This document shows positions 1 to 10,625 of a DNA stretch of 64,000 bases, piece by piece. The notes under the pieces were generated by a model that ran no database searches, was not told the origin of the DNA, and saw nothing but the letters and a program-made list of their open reading frames with translations. Both the position numbers and the translations under genes were made by a program. Numbering within the stretch: position 1 is the stretch's first letter; every line of letters begins with the position of its first letter. The stretch comes from Dactylorhiza incarnata (lineage: Eukaryota; Streptophyta; Magnoliopsida; Asparagales; Orchidaceae), in assembly GCA_033032865.1 (NCBI GenBank), contig JAWHQI010000273.1, forward strand, positions 806,001-870,000. Reading direction: 5' to 3'.

Positions 1-130
1 ACCCCGAAGGGTCCTTAGATACCCCGAAGGGTCCTTAGATACCCCGAAGGGTCCTTTACCCCGAAGGGTCCTTAGATGCCCCGAAGGGTCCTTTACCCCG
101 AAGGGTCCTTAGATACCCCGAAGGGTCCTT
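1..130. repeat. Short tandem repeat, 16-20 bp unit
   Basis: Seven head-to-tail copies of a unit based on accccgaagggtcctt are seen. Some copies have an extra agat tail, giving units of 16, 17 or 20 bp. Each unit contains accc-cgaa-gggt, a small perfect inverted repeat with a 4-nt loop. The array starts at the window edge, so its true size is unknown. It lies in the region proposed as the U5 side of a minus-strand LTR. No coding function is visible. Confidence 0.9.
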
Positions 131-1535
131 CATGTGCATGCATATTCAAGTCGCCCATAATATAACCTCGTGTCGACACGTTTACATAATAATGAGTTAT
201 TCATATTCGTTAATCCCCTCAGAAGTAATTCGCCTGTTTGCCTTTATCAAGGTCATACAATATAGCGACATTAATTATCAGTGATATCAACTATGCATTT
301 ACCATTCAGTATCATAAAAGTGTATATGTAAAAAGAACATAAAGCAGTAAAGCTTAAATGAAGTAGGTAGCTCTCACCATCAGTATCAGTGTTCATAGCA
401 TGGTTATGTCTATTTTGAGGTGCCATCCTCCGTAGTATCTGTATATGCATCATATCATTTGGGGTCATTTATATCGGGGTTGCACCTCGCTATAGCTACA
501 ATTTTAACTACTATGTTTACATCATCTGGAAGCTACTCCACTATCCCTCTATTTTGCATATTTAAATAAAAGACAAGCTCAAAAATATTTACAAAACTCA
601 ATCCCAAACTACCATTTTAATGCTTGTCCCACATTCAATAGGATAGCCAGCCAACTAACATTAAACCATATATCTTTTCCTAAAAATGTTATAATTCCCC
701 ATGAACAATTAGAATAGCCATTAACATTAAGGAGAATCCCCTCCCAAATAATACTTCAGCAGCTAACTGAACAGATGGCTTTCCCAATAACCAGTGAAAC
801 AAGGTAGTGCATTTTCATTCAGCAAGAACAATTAGTTGAGATCAAAGCTTAAGCTGGCAGCAATCGACCAAATAAAAGAAAACCATAACCTCCTTATGGA
901 AAACGGCCGGTCAAGTTGTGATAAACTGAATCCTCATGCAGGAAGGAGCTGATGGTATAACAGAATTTCCCCCAATACAACAAAGATGAGTGGCAGCCAA
1001 AACAAAACAGAAGTCCTACATGAGTGCTCATCATCCATCCATCCTTAATTCCTATCATACCCAAACCACCAACAGCCATAGAAAGACTGCAACGATTACA
1101 GTGAAACAAAATATGAGAGGGAAACCGTAGCCGATAACTCGAGTGAAAACCCCAACAGCTAAACCCAAGCAACACAAATAGCATACGTATTGAGGATTCA
1201 GACCTCTCTTTGCTTTCTAAACCACACCATAAAAAGATTATAAGAGGGGGAGAAGACGAAAGGAAGCTCACAGTGAGTACTTATAAGACAGCCGCTGATC
1301 GGAGGCCTCAAACTCGACTAACCCAAAAATAGCACCACCAAGAGTCAACCACTAGTCCTTGCCGAGCTCTTCCAGCCCAGTCGACGAGAGGGAGGAAGAC
1401 GATCGAGCAGATCGGAGCGGAATAGGGCAAGCCCTAGCCGCGATCTTGCTGAGGGTGCGATAAAAGGTCGGCAACGGCAGCTAAAAATAATAATAAGAGA
1501 GGAGTTTTTCTGCCTTTAAAACAAAAACAACCACC

Positions 1536-1545
1536 GCTTTATAGC
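1536..1545 (-). promoter_or_regulatory. TATA-like box of the left LTR
   Basis: The minus strand reads GCTATAAAGC. It is followed about 30 bp downstream by an A-rich to GC-rich transition and a CT-rich leader-like stretch. It lies about 415 bp inside the proposed LTR start, a reasonable U3 length. The call rests on motif and position only. Confidence 0.3.
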
Positions 1546-1558
1546 TTCCTTTTCTCCT

Positions 1559-1584
1559 CTATTGGCACACCAATGTGCCAATAG
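1559..1584. repeat. Perfect 11-bp palindrome with 4-nt loop
   Basis: ctattggcaca and its exact reverse complement flank a ccaa loop. Two related half-sites, ctattagcacacc, occur just downstream (about 1640-1683). Together they form a small cluster of the same motif upstream of the minus-strand TATA-like box, which would place them in U3. Confidence 0.85.
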
Positions 1585-1957
1585 ACAAGAATATGCCCAA
1601 TTAGCCCACCAAAGAGGAAACTGTCCAAAATCAACCTCTATTAGCACACCAATCCAACCCTGAGGGACCTCTATTAGCACACCCATTTCAGTTATTAATA
1701 ACCGAATTCAACGCAGCGAATACGCTACTGGCACCCCAAGTATAAAGAAAGGTGTCGTACTTATTTGCCAACATGTAGAATATAGGAAAAAGTTCATATT
1801 CCGTTACGAGTGCTGTAATATGTCAATAAATTCATACTCAACTTTCAAAACTATGTCAAGTTGACACTGAGTTATATTTTCATCATAGGGGCATATCATA
1901 ACTTAAATTGAGTTTTATATTACTTATTTGCGTCATTTCATCTTTTGGGCCGTTACA

Positions 1958-1995
1958 AACCTTCCCCTCTTATAAAAGATTTTCGTCCTCGAAAA
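1958..1995 (-). other. Polypurine tract and pol-end remnant, minus strand
   Basis: Read on the minus strand, cgaggacgaaaat is followed by a purine run (aagaggggaagg) and then the LTR start TGTAAC. This order is the usual signature upstream of the 3' LTR in Tekay-like gypsy elements. It gives the orientation of the left element. No chromodomain or integrase frame was recognisable upstream of it on the minus strand. Confidence 0.45.
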
Positions 1996-3243
1996 TAGGA
2001 CGCAATATAAATTTTCTAATATTACATTATTTACTTTTCTATGCATTCAAACTTTCATTCATTTTCCCATATTCTGAACTCTTCAATTATAGCGATCGAC
2101 AAACCGCCACAAGCAATAATAAAAGAACAATAATGTTTTATGATACATGATCACCTTTCAATACTTTAATCATTATAACATTGTCGTGAAGCACTTTCAC
2201 ATTTCTTTTTTCCAGTATTATACTATTACCATGATATGCACATTGTGAACTTTCACGTTACCTTTTTACCAACGCACATATTATCATTCATTCGTATTCT
2301 CATTCATTGCATATAAACTTTGATCGTACACTTTTAGCATATAAACTTTCCTTTAATTTGCCTTCTTTACGTCCTTTCTTTAGCATATGTTCATTCGTGT
2401 CGTTTTACTCATCACTCGACATACAATTATAACTTTCATTTTTTATAGCACTATCCTTTGCGAACTACCTAAATCGTTGATTTCGATTCGTATCTCATTA
2501 TCCTATTGGCCCTTCCAATACGACCTACAATATGTTGAATGTCAGTGGACTTTCTTTTTCCGTAGCTTCACATTTTCATATTCACGTTGTTTTCATTTGC
2601 AAATTCCTTTTTAACATTTATTCTTCATCTCAACCTCAGTTTACTTTATCATTTTTTTTCTTTCACATTTCTTAAAACAATTTCATAGTATTGAAACGAT
2701 GGGCTTGGTACACAATTTATCTTGTAACTTTATTTCATTTTTTTTATACCTGTGCGTGTAACACATTGTTTCAAAACCGTGGTACATAAAATGAAGATAG
2801 ATTTACAATGCCTATTCGTTTCATTCACCATTGCTTTTTTTATAGTACATATCGGTTTTGTTATAACTTATATGAATTAGAGCCCGTTATTTATACACCG
2901 TTTCATTACATGTAAGCACATTTATTTACTTTACGTGTGATCTTTCGTTCATTGATAAGCACCTTCCTATATCAACTACTCCATGCTTATCATAGTCGTA
3001 TAAGTTTGATTTGTGAAAATACTACTTTCTTTTTACACAGGTAAGAATATTTCTTGGAGAAGATGGTTATCTCAATTATTTGCTAGTGGTCTTTATGACG
3101 CAACCAGTCATATTGGACCTTCATTTTTAACGTTAATACTGAATGAAAATATAGGTTAACATTTAGTCCCTTACTAACTCTCATGATGGAATGTGTTGAG
3201 AAAACGATCTCTTGTTTCTTTTCCTTCATTTTTCTAACATTAG
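1996..3243. other. AT-rich stretch with no recognisable gene
   Basis: The sequence is strongly AT-rich with many short homopolymer runs, and no long frame resembles a protein family on either strand. By position it could be the 3' untranslated interior of the minus-strand element whose PPT lies at 1958. It could also be decayed spacer. Nothing further can be supported. Confidence 0.5.
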
Positions 3244-3362
3244 TTTGCATATAGAGTCCGGAATGGTAGTACAGGCATAGGCATGCTCTGTGATGAAGTT
3301 ATTCCCCCACAATTTGCATATAGAATCCGGAACGGTAGTACGGGCATAGGCATGCTGTGTGA
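3244..3362. repeat. Direct duplication, 69-bp period
   Basis: Two imperfect copies begin with tttgcatatag, at 3244 and 3313. They share the following ~50 bp, including the segment gcataggcatgct. The divergence is a few bases, which suggests an old local duplication at the left side of the next LTR-like block. Confidence 0.8.
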
Positions 3363-4615
3363 AGCCCATCTGGTCAGGTCGACCCGGATTGGTGATGTTT
3401 ATTGCGTGTAAAGTGCCGGAGAAAACTCCGTGTACATGATGTGGTTCGGGTCTTGTGTATTGTGTTGTACAGAAAAAGGACCTGGAAGTATTTCCCAGGC
3501 AGTACCCGAAGTTTCGTAGCAGAACTAAGTTCTGTTACTAGCGCCTGGCGCTAGCGATAGCGCCGACGGTAGCTCCAGGTGGGCTACTAGTGTTGTTATC
3601 TGGAGGTGTTTTCCCAGAGGTAACAGAACTGACTTCTGTTACCAGTGCCGGGCAGAACTGGGTTCTGTTGCTAGCGCCGGGCGCTAGCGTTAGCGCCGAC
3701 GGTAGCGCCCAACACACTGATTGTGTGTTTCCGTGCTACCTAAAGTCCTAGGGACTGGATATGTAGCAGGAGAAGCTGTGGAATTTGCAAAACCCAGCTT
3801 TAAGTGATGGGTATTAGGTGAAGCTTACCCGTATCGTGCATAGTTGAATCACGTTATTTGAGCACGGGCCTAGCTGATCCGAACCCTCCCATAGTAGTGG
3901 TGAAGAGGTCGCCCCTCGGTGCTCCGGGCTATGGAAGAGTGCCGTAACTTTGTGTGTACGGACTAGCTCAAATTGCTTGTCTAAGTTGAAATAGGACTTA
4001 GCGTGAGGGCGTAGCTCTGGGAGTATGCCAAAGTGTGCCTTGAGAACACGAAGCAGGTGGCTTGGTATGCCTCCATTGGTGTTGGTTGCGGATATATATA
4101 TATGCTGCTGACTCTTACTTGCAAGGAAGGAGCACCGCCGCCCCGAGTTTGGGGTGGGGTCGTTATAAATCTTGGTCAGCTAAAGCTGACCGGTTACTTG
4201 TTTTCCCACCACTTAGTGGATTTGCTTATATAGGTCCCGGTGAGACTAGCGGGAGATAGCGGGCTGAAGCCCCTGCTGCTGTGCTGTGCTGGCCCTTGAA
4301 GGCCATAACTTCTGTTTACCTTTTGTTCATGTGTGGCCGGCCCGCGTGCCGATGTCTGGAAGCCACCTTTATGATGTAAACAAACAATGTACATAACTGT
4401 TTAGGTATTTCATTCCTATTAGAGATGTGCACATGTTATAACTGGTTTTAAGTAAATGAAACATATGCTTCCGTTATGCGACTCTGTGCTGAGATAGTTA
4501 TCTTTTGTAACTGTTTAGTGCTAATTTTAGAACCGCGCTTTTCTGTTCATTTCATATAGCATGGGGTCCCAGCTGGACCTACTGTTATATGCTATGTAAC
4601 AGGGAGGGTGTTACA
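3363..4615 (+). mobile_element. LTR-like block ending ...GTTACA (probable solo or truncated gypsy LTR)
   Basis: The block ends at 4615 with agggagggtgttaca, a typical 3' end of chromovirus LTRs. No PBS follows, so it is a solo LTR, a truncated copy or part of a larger composite. Its left end is not defined; 3363 is only where the 69-bp duplication stops. It contains two GC-rich dyads (3539-3570 and 3670-3710) built on ctagcgcc/ggcgctag. Because TGTAAC/GTTACA ends are self-complementary, the orientation is uncertain. No coding frame was recognised. Confidence 0.35.
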
Positions 4616-5989
4616 AAAGGTCAGCCCACTCTGCAACCCAATGACCAAATGACAACTCTTGCCTTCTAAATTTGAAAGGGGGAGACATGCATGGGGAAAT
4701 TTTGGAAATTCTCCAAATTTGGGATGAGACAAAGAGGAAAAGAAGGATTGGATGCCACTTGGCCCTCCACTCCTCTTCCCAAGCCCTCCAATGACCCCCC
4801 CCCCAGTCATTCCCAACCTAATTCCAGTAGTGGGAGTGACAATTGACAGCAAGGATGAACATCATATGCTTGGACAAAATCTTCATAATGGTTGGCATTG
4901 TTCAAGCCACCCACAACCCATTTCGACCTCACCATCAACTTCAGATGTCTGCAAGGAGTTGAGCTGCTACTTTGGATCAGACCAATCAACAGAGAATTGA
5001 AGTATTGGGCAAGGATCGCCGGAGATGATGAAAACAATGGCTGGCCGGAGAAATACCAAACGACAAGTCTCATTGAGAGTTTGTTTCTCCTCCCCTCCCT
5101 CTGTGCTAGCATTCTAGTTCATTTAGGAGAGAAATCAGGCTCAATTGAGCCCGATTCCATGTGAGAATTGCAAGATATTGCTAAGCTCCTTTCCTTGCTT
5201 GGGATCGCCTGAGAGGCGGCTTCCATCCGCGTTGTAGCAACCAATCGATGGCCACCACCTTAACAGTGGTGGTTATCGGTTGTGGAGGCCGGTGAATGGA
5301 TGGGAAATTGCCACCCAAGATAGGCCAGCTTGGGATAATCCAGGCCATTAGCTGGAGGTAGGAGATGAGCGGATCCGTCAGATTTGCTTTAGGATTTGTG
5401 CAGGATCCGCTACCCGCAACCCTAAATGTTTTAATTAAATGTACGTTATGTCACATATCAATACAGTAACTTCTTTGCAAAAATCAAGGACCTTAGATGC
5501 AGATCAAGGATAAGTGTTGAAAATGAAGTTGTAACCTGTGGTCTTAACGTTCCAAGGAACTTTGAATCATTTAATTTGGTGCCCTATAGCCCACAAAATC
5601 TCCATTTTGCTGGGGTGTGTCCTAAAGGTGCCCTAGACATTATTTTGTAAATTCCTAAGTGTACAATAATTGCATGAGGATGAAATTTTGTCCATGCATG
5701 AAAGGTACCTAAATAGAGTTCCCATCCAAAAATCTATGGTAGATTGTAATATAGGTCATTATATGCCATTGGTAAATTTTTTGGACCATTTGGCTTTCCG
5801 TATGTGGGTGAATTCCACTTGCATGAACCTGCTATGTTTGGAAATGGGGTGCAACTAGCACAAATGTATATTTGGTGTATTTTTCCCAAATGGCTTGTTG
5901 TATGTCAACAATATTTTGAGGATGCATGTATTATGATGTAATATATCATCCTTTGAGAATTTGGGATTTATGGACTTAAATTCCCTAAG

Positions 5990-6980
5990 TATTTCATTTA
6001 TAATGTGTTGTCACACTTTAAAATGAATGAAATAAATGTGACTAAATCATTTAGGAAAAATCCAATTCTCTGTCACTTGGTTAGTAGGTCAATATACATC
6101 TCTGTGAATTTATTGGAAATTTTTTGGTATGATTTTTTTGGTGAAATATTATTAGAAGCATTTGTCACATTTATATATATGTGAAATGTTTATGATCAAA
6201 ATAACTTAGAAAATTCTGGAACTCTGGCTAGACATTTTTTAGAACATAATGAACCTCTGGAAAATTAATGGGAATTTTTGGAATATTATTTCTATAGTTT
6301 AAGTACATATTTCATTTGTCACATATTTAAGTTAATGAAATATTCATGACCAAATTAGTTAGGAAAAATCCAAAATCTCTGTCACATGTGTTATTAGGTC
6401 ATAACGCACCTTTGGAAATTTAATGAGAATTATTGCACATCAAGTTCTCTGATTATTATATTTATTTGGATTTACCTCACATATGAATTTAGGAAATATT
6501 CATGGCTAAATTAACCTAGAAAATTCCAATATTCTTGATAATCACTTGTTAGAGCAATATTTATCTTTGGATATTTTTTGAGAGGTTTTAACAACATTTT
6601 ATTTGAGTTTTGCATTTAATTGAATTTTTCTCATATGTGAACTTAGGAAAATATCAAGGTTAGAATAACCAGGAAAATTCTAATATTTTGGTTAGATGCT
6701 TGTTAAATTAATATATATCTCTGGAAAATTAGCTGGAATTTTTGGATGAATAAATAATATAGTTCATGTTCAATATTGCAAATTCCCCATAAATGTATTT
6801 ATGGATTTTTAATCGTAATATTACCCTGGAAAATTATGATTCTCTATTAGGCCTATTTTTCTGTCATAATAAACATCTGGTAAGTTTCCGGGAACATTTG
6901 CACATCACAATTCAGTACTTCATGTGTAAACTTGGTTGATGTTATATATTATCAAATATTAATTTATGGCCAAATTAAAT
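5990..6980 (+). repeat. Degenerate tandem array, ~155-bp period, six copies
   Basis: An anchor of the form t/ctagg-aaaattcc recurs at about 6050, 6204, 6357, 6514, 6669 and 6824, spaced 153-157 bp. Copies share the order: anchor, a ctctgtcac/cttg-like segment, a box resembling tctctggaaatttattgg, then a tttgtcacat/atgtgaa segment. The array is diverged, hence old, and lies in the part of the LTR that would be R-U5. Confidence 0.7.
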
Positions 6981-7129
6981 TATAAATATATGATAATCTG
7001 ATAAATATTGTTAAATGACATGGTGAAACTGTGGAATAAATTAGAGATTAATTGGCCACATATTTTTGATAGTTGATTCATTGGAGATATGTCTTGTACA
7101 ATATTTGAACTTGGTCTGCATTTACTAAA

Positions 7130-7202
7130 AATGAAAACTATGGATTCGACCATCACTAACACTTGGAATTTAGGTAAAACAAGGACTATGATTGCAGGAC
7201 AT
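7130..7202. repeat. Left arm of a ~72-bp inverted repeat
   Basis: This arm begins tatggattcgaccatcac. It is the reverse complement of 8447-8518 with only a few mismatches. The two arms enclose about 1.24 kb. The right arm is followed at once by a second direct copy of the LTR tail, so the inversion is tied to the duplication of the LTR end. Confidence 0.85.
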
Positions 7203-8164
7203 TTAAATAACACTTGGAATTTAAATAACATATTGCATTACATTACATAACATTCATACACCATACATAATTCGAGATCCTCATCATATAAATTAGTATG
7301 AGCTCTTTTATATGATGAGTTAATTAGCGAATATCTTAACTTATAAGTTTGTATGTGCATTTATATAAGTTAAGGTACACTACTATGATGGAAGTATAGT
7401 TGTTCCTTACTTTCTTACTTTACTTTATTTATTACGCCGCACCTTTTTATTATTGCTCTTTATTATTGCTCAAGTATATATAGAACTGCTAGCATAGTTT
7501 TTATACACAGTCAAAGTTGTTATATATACATACTTGCTAGTTAGAGCCATGTCATCCTCTTTGTTATACTACTTTGTTGTCCTCCTTTTTCGTCCTCCGG
7601 CCAGATGCCTAGGAGTCGCGGGGGGAGGCGAGGACAAACTGACTTAGTCTTTTTGACTAACGGTCGGATATGGCCATAACACCAAGTGCACGAGGAGCCA
7701 GAGCAGCGACATGACCAGTATGTCAGAGTGGCAGGACTTGAGGAGCAGTTGCAACGCACTACTACCATCATTCCCCGAGCAGTTGTGAGTTTTGAGTAGC
7801 TTCCGTATTTATTATAGTGAGAGAGTGTCTTAAATTATGGACATGTACCGAGCCTAAGCCCTTACTCTTCCTTTTAGTACTCATTGAAGGACACTTTTTT
7901 GTATCCCTTTTGATATATATATATATTGATTGAGGACTTTGCATTATTCAAGTTTATTCTTTTCTAATATTGGCCCTGTTAATCGTTCTTGCTAGCAGGA
8001 TCGGCGTCTTGCGGTGGCGACTAATCCGTGTGTTGGTATCACCATAAGGCGGTGGTTCTTTTTTGCATAAGGCCACCTCGGATGTCTCGTCGTAAAAATC
8101 TGGGATAGGGGTCTTGCAACTGGTTTAATAGTAGTGTTATTCACCTACATAATCTAATCTTGCT

Positions 8165-8285
8165 TAGTGTTTAGTTGTACTTAGATTTGAGGTGAATCTT
8201 GGACTTCCCGAGGGCTACCCAGTAAGGACTCACAACGGTACTAGGAGGTATGATGGGCTGACATCCCAAACCTCCCTTTCTCAAG
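8165..8285 (-). repeat. Segment shared, inverted, with the interior of element A
   Basis: The reverse complement of this stretch matches 27548-27670 in element A, including atcttgagaaaggga, the ctcctagtacc box and the actgggtag box. It lies downstream of the gypsy LTR end and outside the recognised LTR. Which copy is the source cannot be told from this window. Confidence 0.7.
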
Positions 8286-8446
8286 ATATTTAAATCTTGT
8301 TGGTCACTACCCTTCTCTAAAGTCCTCTCTCGATGTTACTCTTATTAATCTAGGATAGATTTATAATTCCTTATACATGTATGTGGAGCAACCCCAACTA
8401 TATTAAACTATATGTTCCAAGATTCCTTCCTAAGGTGCACAAGATC

Positions 8447-8518
8447 ATGTTAATGTCCTACAATCATAGTCCTTGTTTTATCTAAATTCCAAGTGTTAAT
8501 GATGGTCGAATCCATAGA
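8447..8518. repeat. Right arm of the ~72-bp inverted repeat
   Basis: This is the reverse complement of 7130-7202. It abuts the duplicated LTR tail that starts at about 8521, so the inverted arm and the tail lie side by side here. In the first copy the equivalent segments are about 450 bp apart. Confidence 0.85.
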
Positions 8519-8520
8519 TT

Positions 8521-8624
8521 AACAGTCAGATGTGGCCATAACACTAGGTGCACTAGGAGACGGAGTAGCAACATGACCATTAGGTCTGGGTGATAGGACT
8601 TGATGAGTAGTTGCAGCGCACTAC
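8521..8624 (+). mobile_element. Duplicated tail of the gypsy LTR, part 1 (split by A)
   Basis: The sequence repeats about 7660-7762 of the upstream LTR (ctaacggt/tggccataacac, gcaacgcactactacc). It breaks at cactac, where A is inserted, and resumes after A at 32872. It ends with the left TSD of A, actac (8620-8624). Confidence 0.8.
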
Positions 8625-9432
8625 TGTTGGAACATGGTTTTCCGCATCCCTTTGATTTGAGAATAACAAATCCTACTTATATTTGATCTTGTTTCCCATT
8701 GTGTTTTTAGCATGCAGGTTTGAACAAATATGACACTAGGATGCTGTTATTGGTCTGGAACAACTCAAAGTTGAAGTATGGAAATTGGTCTAACGCTAGG
8801 CGTTAGAACCTAACGGAAGGCGTTAACGCGCAGCTCACCGGGATGATTATGGCAAGGAGGAAGCAGCCGTGATTGCATGGGGAAGTTTAGGAATGATCTG
8901 ACCTAACACCAGCGTTAGCCTTAACGCCAGCGTTAGGATTGCCTAAAATAAACAATTCCTAAAGTGCAGAATCTCCTTCTTGTTTTAAAGATCTGAGCCA
9001 TCAAAACATTACTATATTGGGTCAATGCCCGACGTTAGCCTTAATGCCGACGTTAACTCAAGTTCTATAAATTGGATGATTTCGTCTTCTCCAACAACTG
9101 ATTGATTATAGACCAATTCCAGCACTTCAGAAACTCTGAGAGGGCCATACTTCCAGACCAACACATCTCCCACTCAATTTCAAAAAGTGGAATCGAAGGA
9201 GGCTTGGATCAATACGCGAACTCAACGCGAAGAACACACGTCTGGACTTCAACGATCTTCAGCGATTCTTCAGCGTCTCCTTCAGATTACCTCATAGGGA
9301 GTTTTTATATTTGTCTTTTATATTTGTCCTTTATATTTATATTTGTAATCGGTTATTGAATTCGCCTCGTGTTGGCGACTAGGTCTGGGTAGGACTTATG
9401 GCTGAAATTCACCTTGTGTTGACGACTAGGTC
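8625..9432 (+). mobile_element. 5' LTR of A, first part (U3 and R start)
   Basis: This matches the first ~810 bp of the 3' LTR at 31709 and breaks at ctaggtc, where B starts. It contains CG-bearing dyads (aacgctaggcgttag, ccagcgttag and related) at about 8790-8835, 8905-8940 and 9033-9057. All lie upstream of a TATA-like tctataaatt at 9064-9073, so in U3. The LTR continues at 25041. Confidence 0.9.
9064..9073 (+). promoter_or_regulatory. TATA box in the 5' LTR of A
   Basis: The box tctataaatt lies 440 bp inside the LTR. The matching box in the 3' LTR is ttttataaatt near 32145-32155. It would separate U3, with the CG dyads, from R. Confidence 0.55.
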
Positions 9433-10625
9433 TGTTGAAAAACTTGAGGTCCGGAGATGAAATAAAATACGGAACACTTCACAAAACTTTCGACAAGTAT
9501 AACAACACAATGACAATGGGAAGACCAAATAGTGCTTTGGTATTAACTATCTCTTTACAATTCGAGGTATACATGGCGAGACATGATTCATAAGAATCAC
9601 GGAGGAGAGAAGCACAAACACAAAAGTAAACAAGCTGGTGACAACCTAACGACTTGAGACTGCCAGACCGCGCAAACTGACAAGCCAGATGAAAAGCCCC
9701 TGAGACCGTGCGAACAGAGCACAAGCCACACCTGTTAGACCACAACCACAGACCGCCCGACCTGCTGCTTTATTCAACTGCTGAAAGACAACCAGTTCGC
9801 ATTCCTTGATCGCCCAGACTGCATGGTCTTGATTACAGAAGAACCCGCGAACACTTGCCAACGAAAACTGCTTCCTGATGCAGACCGCAATTCAAGATCG
9901 CCTGATCAACTGAGTTCGCTGCACAGTCTAAGAACACCTAAACACAGTCCGCCCGGACTGGTTTATTCAAAGCTGGAAGAAGGGAGAAAAGCTGACCGCG
10001 AGCTGCTAGTCCCTAATCTGTGAACAAACAAACCGGTCAGTCAAAATATCAGACCGCGCGACCTTAAATTGAGACCGGCACAATCAAGCCAACTTTGGTT
10101 CTTACAGTTCTTCGTTATTAATGACGGGCCCTGCACCCCTATTTATAGGCGAGCAGACGGATGTCGTCACCGCACAAACCGGAATACAATAAGCGCCCAT
10201 CAGATCGCCCGCGGTCTCATAAGATAGACCGCCCGAGCTCAGCAAGGCTAAACAACTCCTTTATTTAAACCATACTGTTATGTACAAACTGCCCGGTTAC
10301 CGCGGTCTCCAAAAACAGACTGCCCGGTCTTATTGCCAAAAGCAAAGAACTTCTTCAGTAACCCAGACCGACTAGAACAAAATGTCAGACCGCCCGGTCA
10401 CTGCAAGAAGGCAGACCTACTTGAACATCTGGCCGACTTGAACAAGTCGCCAGAATAACCCGCGTGAGCTACTTGGATAAACATGCGATCTATCAGATCA
10501 GACTGCCCAGATCAGATCGACTGAGACAGAACTGGCCAGAGCACCAGCGCAGACCACGCGGTCTCTGCGGTCTCCAACCTGCAGACCGCCCAGCACTATT
10601 CCACATCCACTTCAAAAATTTAACA
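9433..10625 (-). mobile_element. 3' LTR of B
   Basis: This 1193-bp LTR matches 23830-25040. It is rich in CG dyads based on gaccgcccggtc and gaccgcgcgaac on both sides of the TATA box. On the minus strand it starts at 10625 directly after the PPT. Confidence 0.92.
10140..10147 (-). promoter_or_regulatory. TATA box in the 3' LTR of B
   Basis: The minus strand reads CCTATAAATAGGGGTG, a textbook plant TATA box about 480 bp inside the LTR. The same box occurs in the 5' LTR at 24555-24562 and in both LTRs of D (59023-59030 in its 5' LTR). Confidence 0.75.

Larger units (their letters stand above)
1..1957 (-). mobile_element. Probable gypsy-type LTR, minus strand, left end outside window
   Basis: On the minus strand an LTR-like start (TGTAACGGCCC) lies at 1957, directly after a purine tract and the segment cgaggacgaaaat. 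That arrangement is typical of the pol end, PPT and 3' LTR of plant Tekay/Del-like chromoviruses. A TATA-like box follows at about 1545-1536 on the minus strand. After it comes a GC-richer stretch (1460-1300) that would be the R region or leader. The other LTR end was not found and may lie beyond position 1. The alternative is that 900-1500 is the 5' UTR of an unrelated minus-strand host gene. I found no convincing coding exon there, so the LTR reading is preferred but weak. Confidence 0.35.
4616..8118 (+). mobile_element. Long gypsy-type LTR (chromovirus-like)
   Basis: This segment parallels the 5.1-kb LTR at 47231-52341 in layout. Both have a CT/GC-richer leader region near the start (here about 5000-5350), then a long tandem array. 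After the array come matching boxes, including cttaacttataagtttgtatg with a downstream ataagttaag, and a ctaacggt box. The 3' end is near 8118 (ggggtcttgca), followed by a weak PBS-like ctggtttaatag. The left end is unclear and may be hidden by the block ending at 4615. No internal gag-pol of this element is recognisable. A second copy of its last ~460 bp lies at 8521-8624 plus 32872-33248. Confidence 0.5.

Noticed and set aside
1..130. CRISPR-like repeat array
   Set aside because: Units are directly adjacent with no unique spacers, and the DNA is plainly from a plant nuclear genome.
894..1271. 125-codon minus-strand ORF near the left end
   Set aside because: The composition is cysteine/serine/phenylalanine-rich without domain likeness, and it lies in the region that fits an LTR leader. 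Not supported as a gene.
4592..5164. Cluster of overlapping ORFs on both strands (80-100 codons)
   Set aside because: The frames overlap in several phases, lack recognisable domains and lie in LTR-type sequence.
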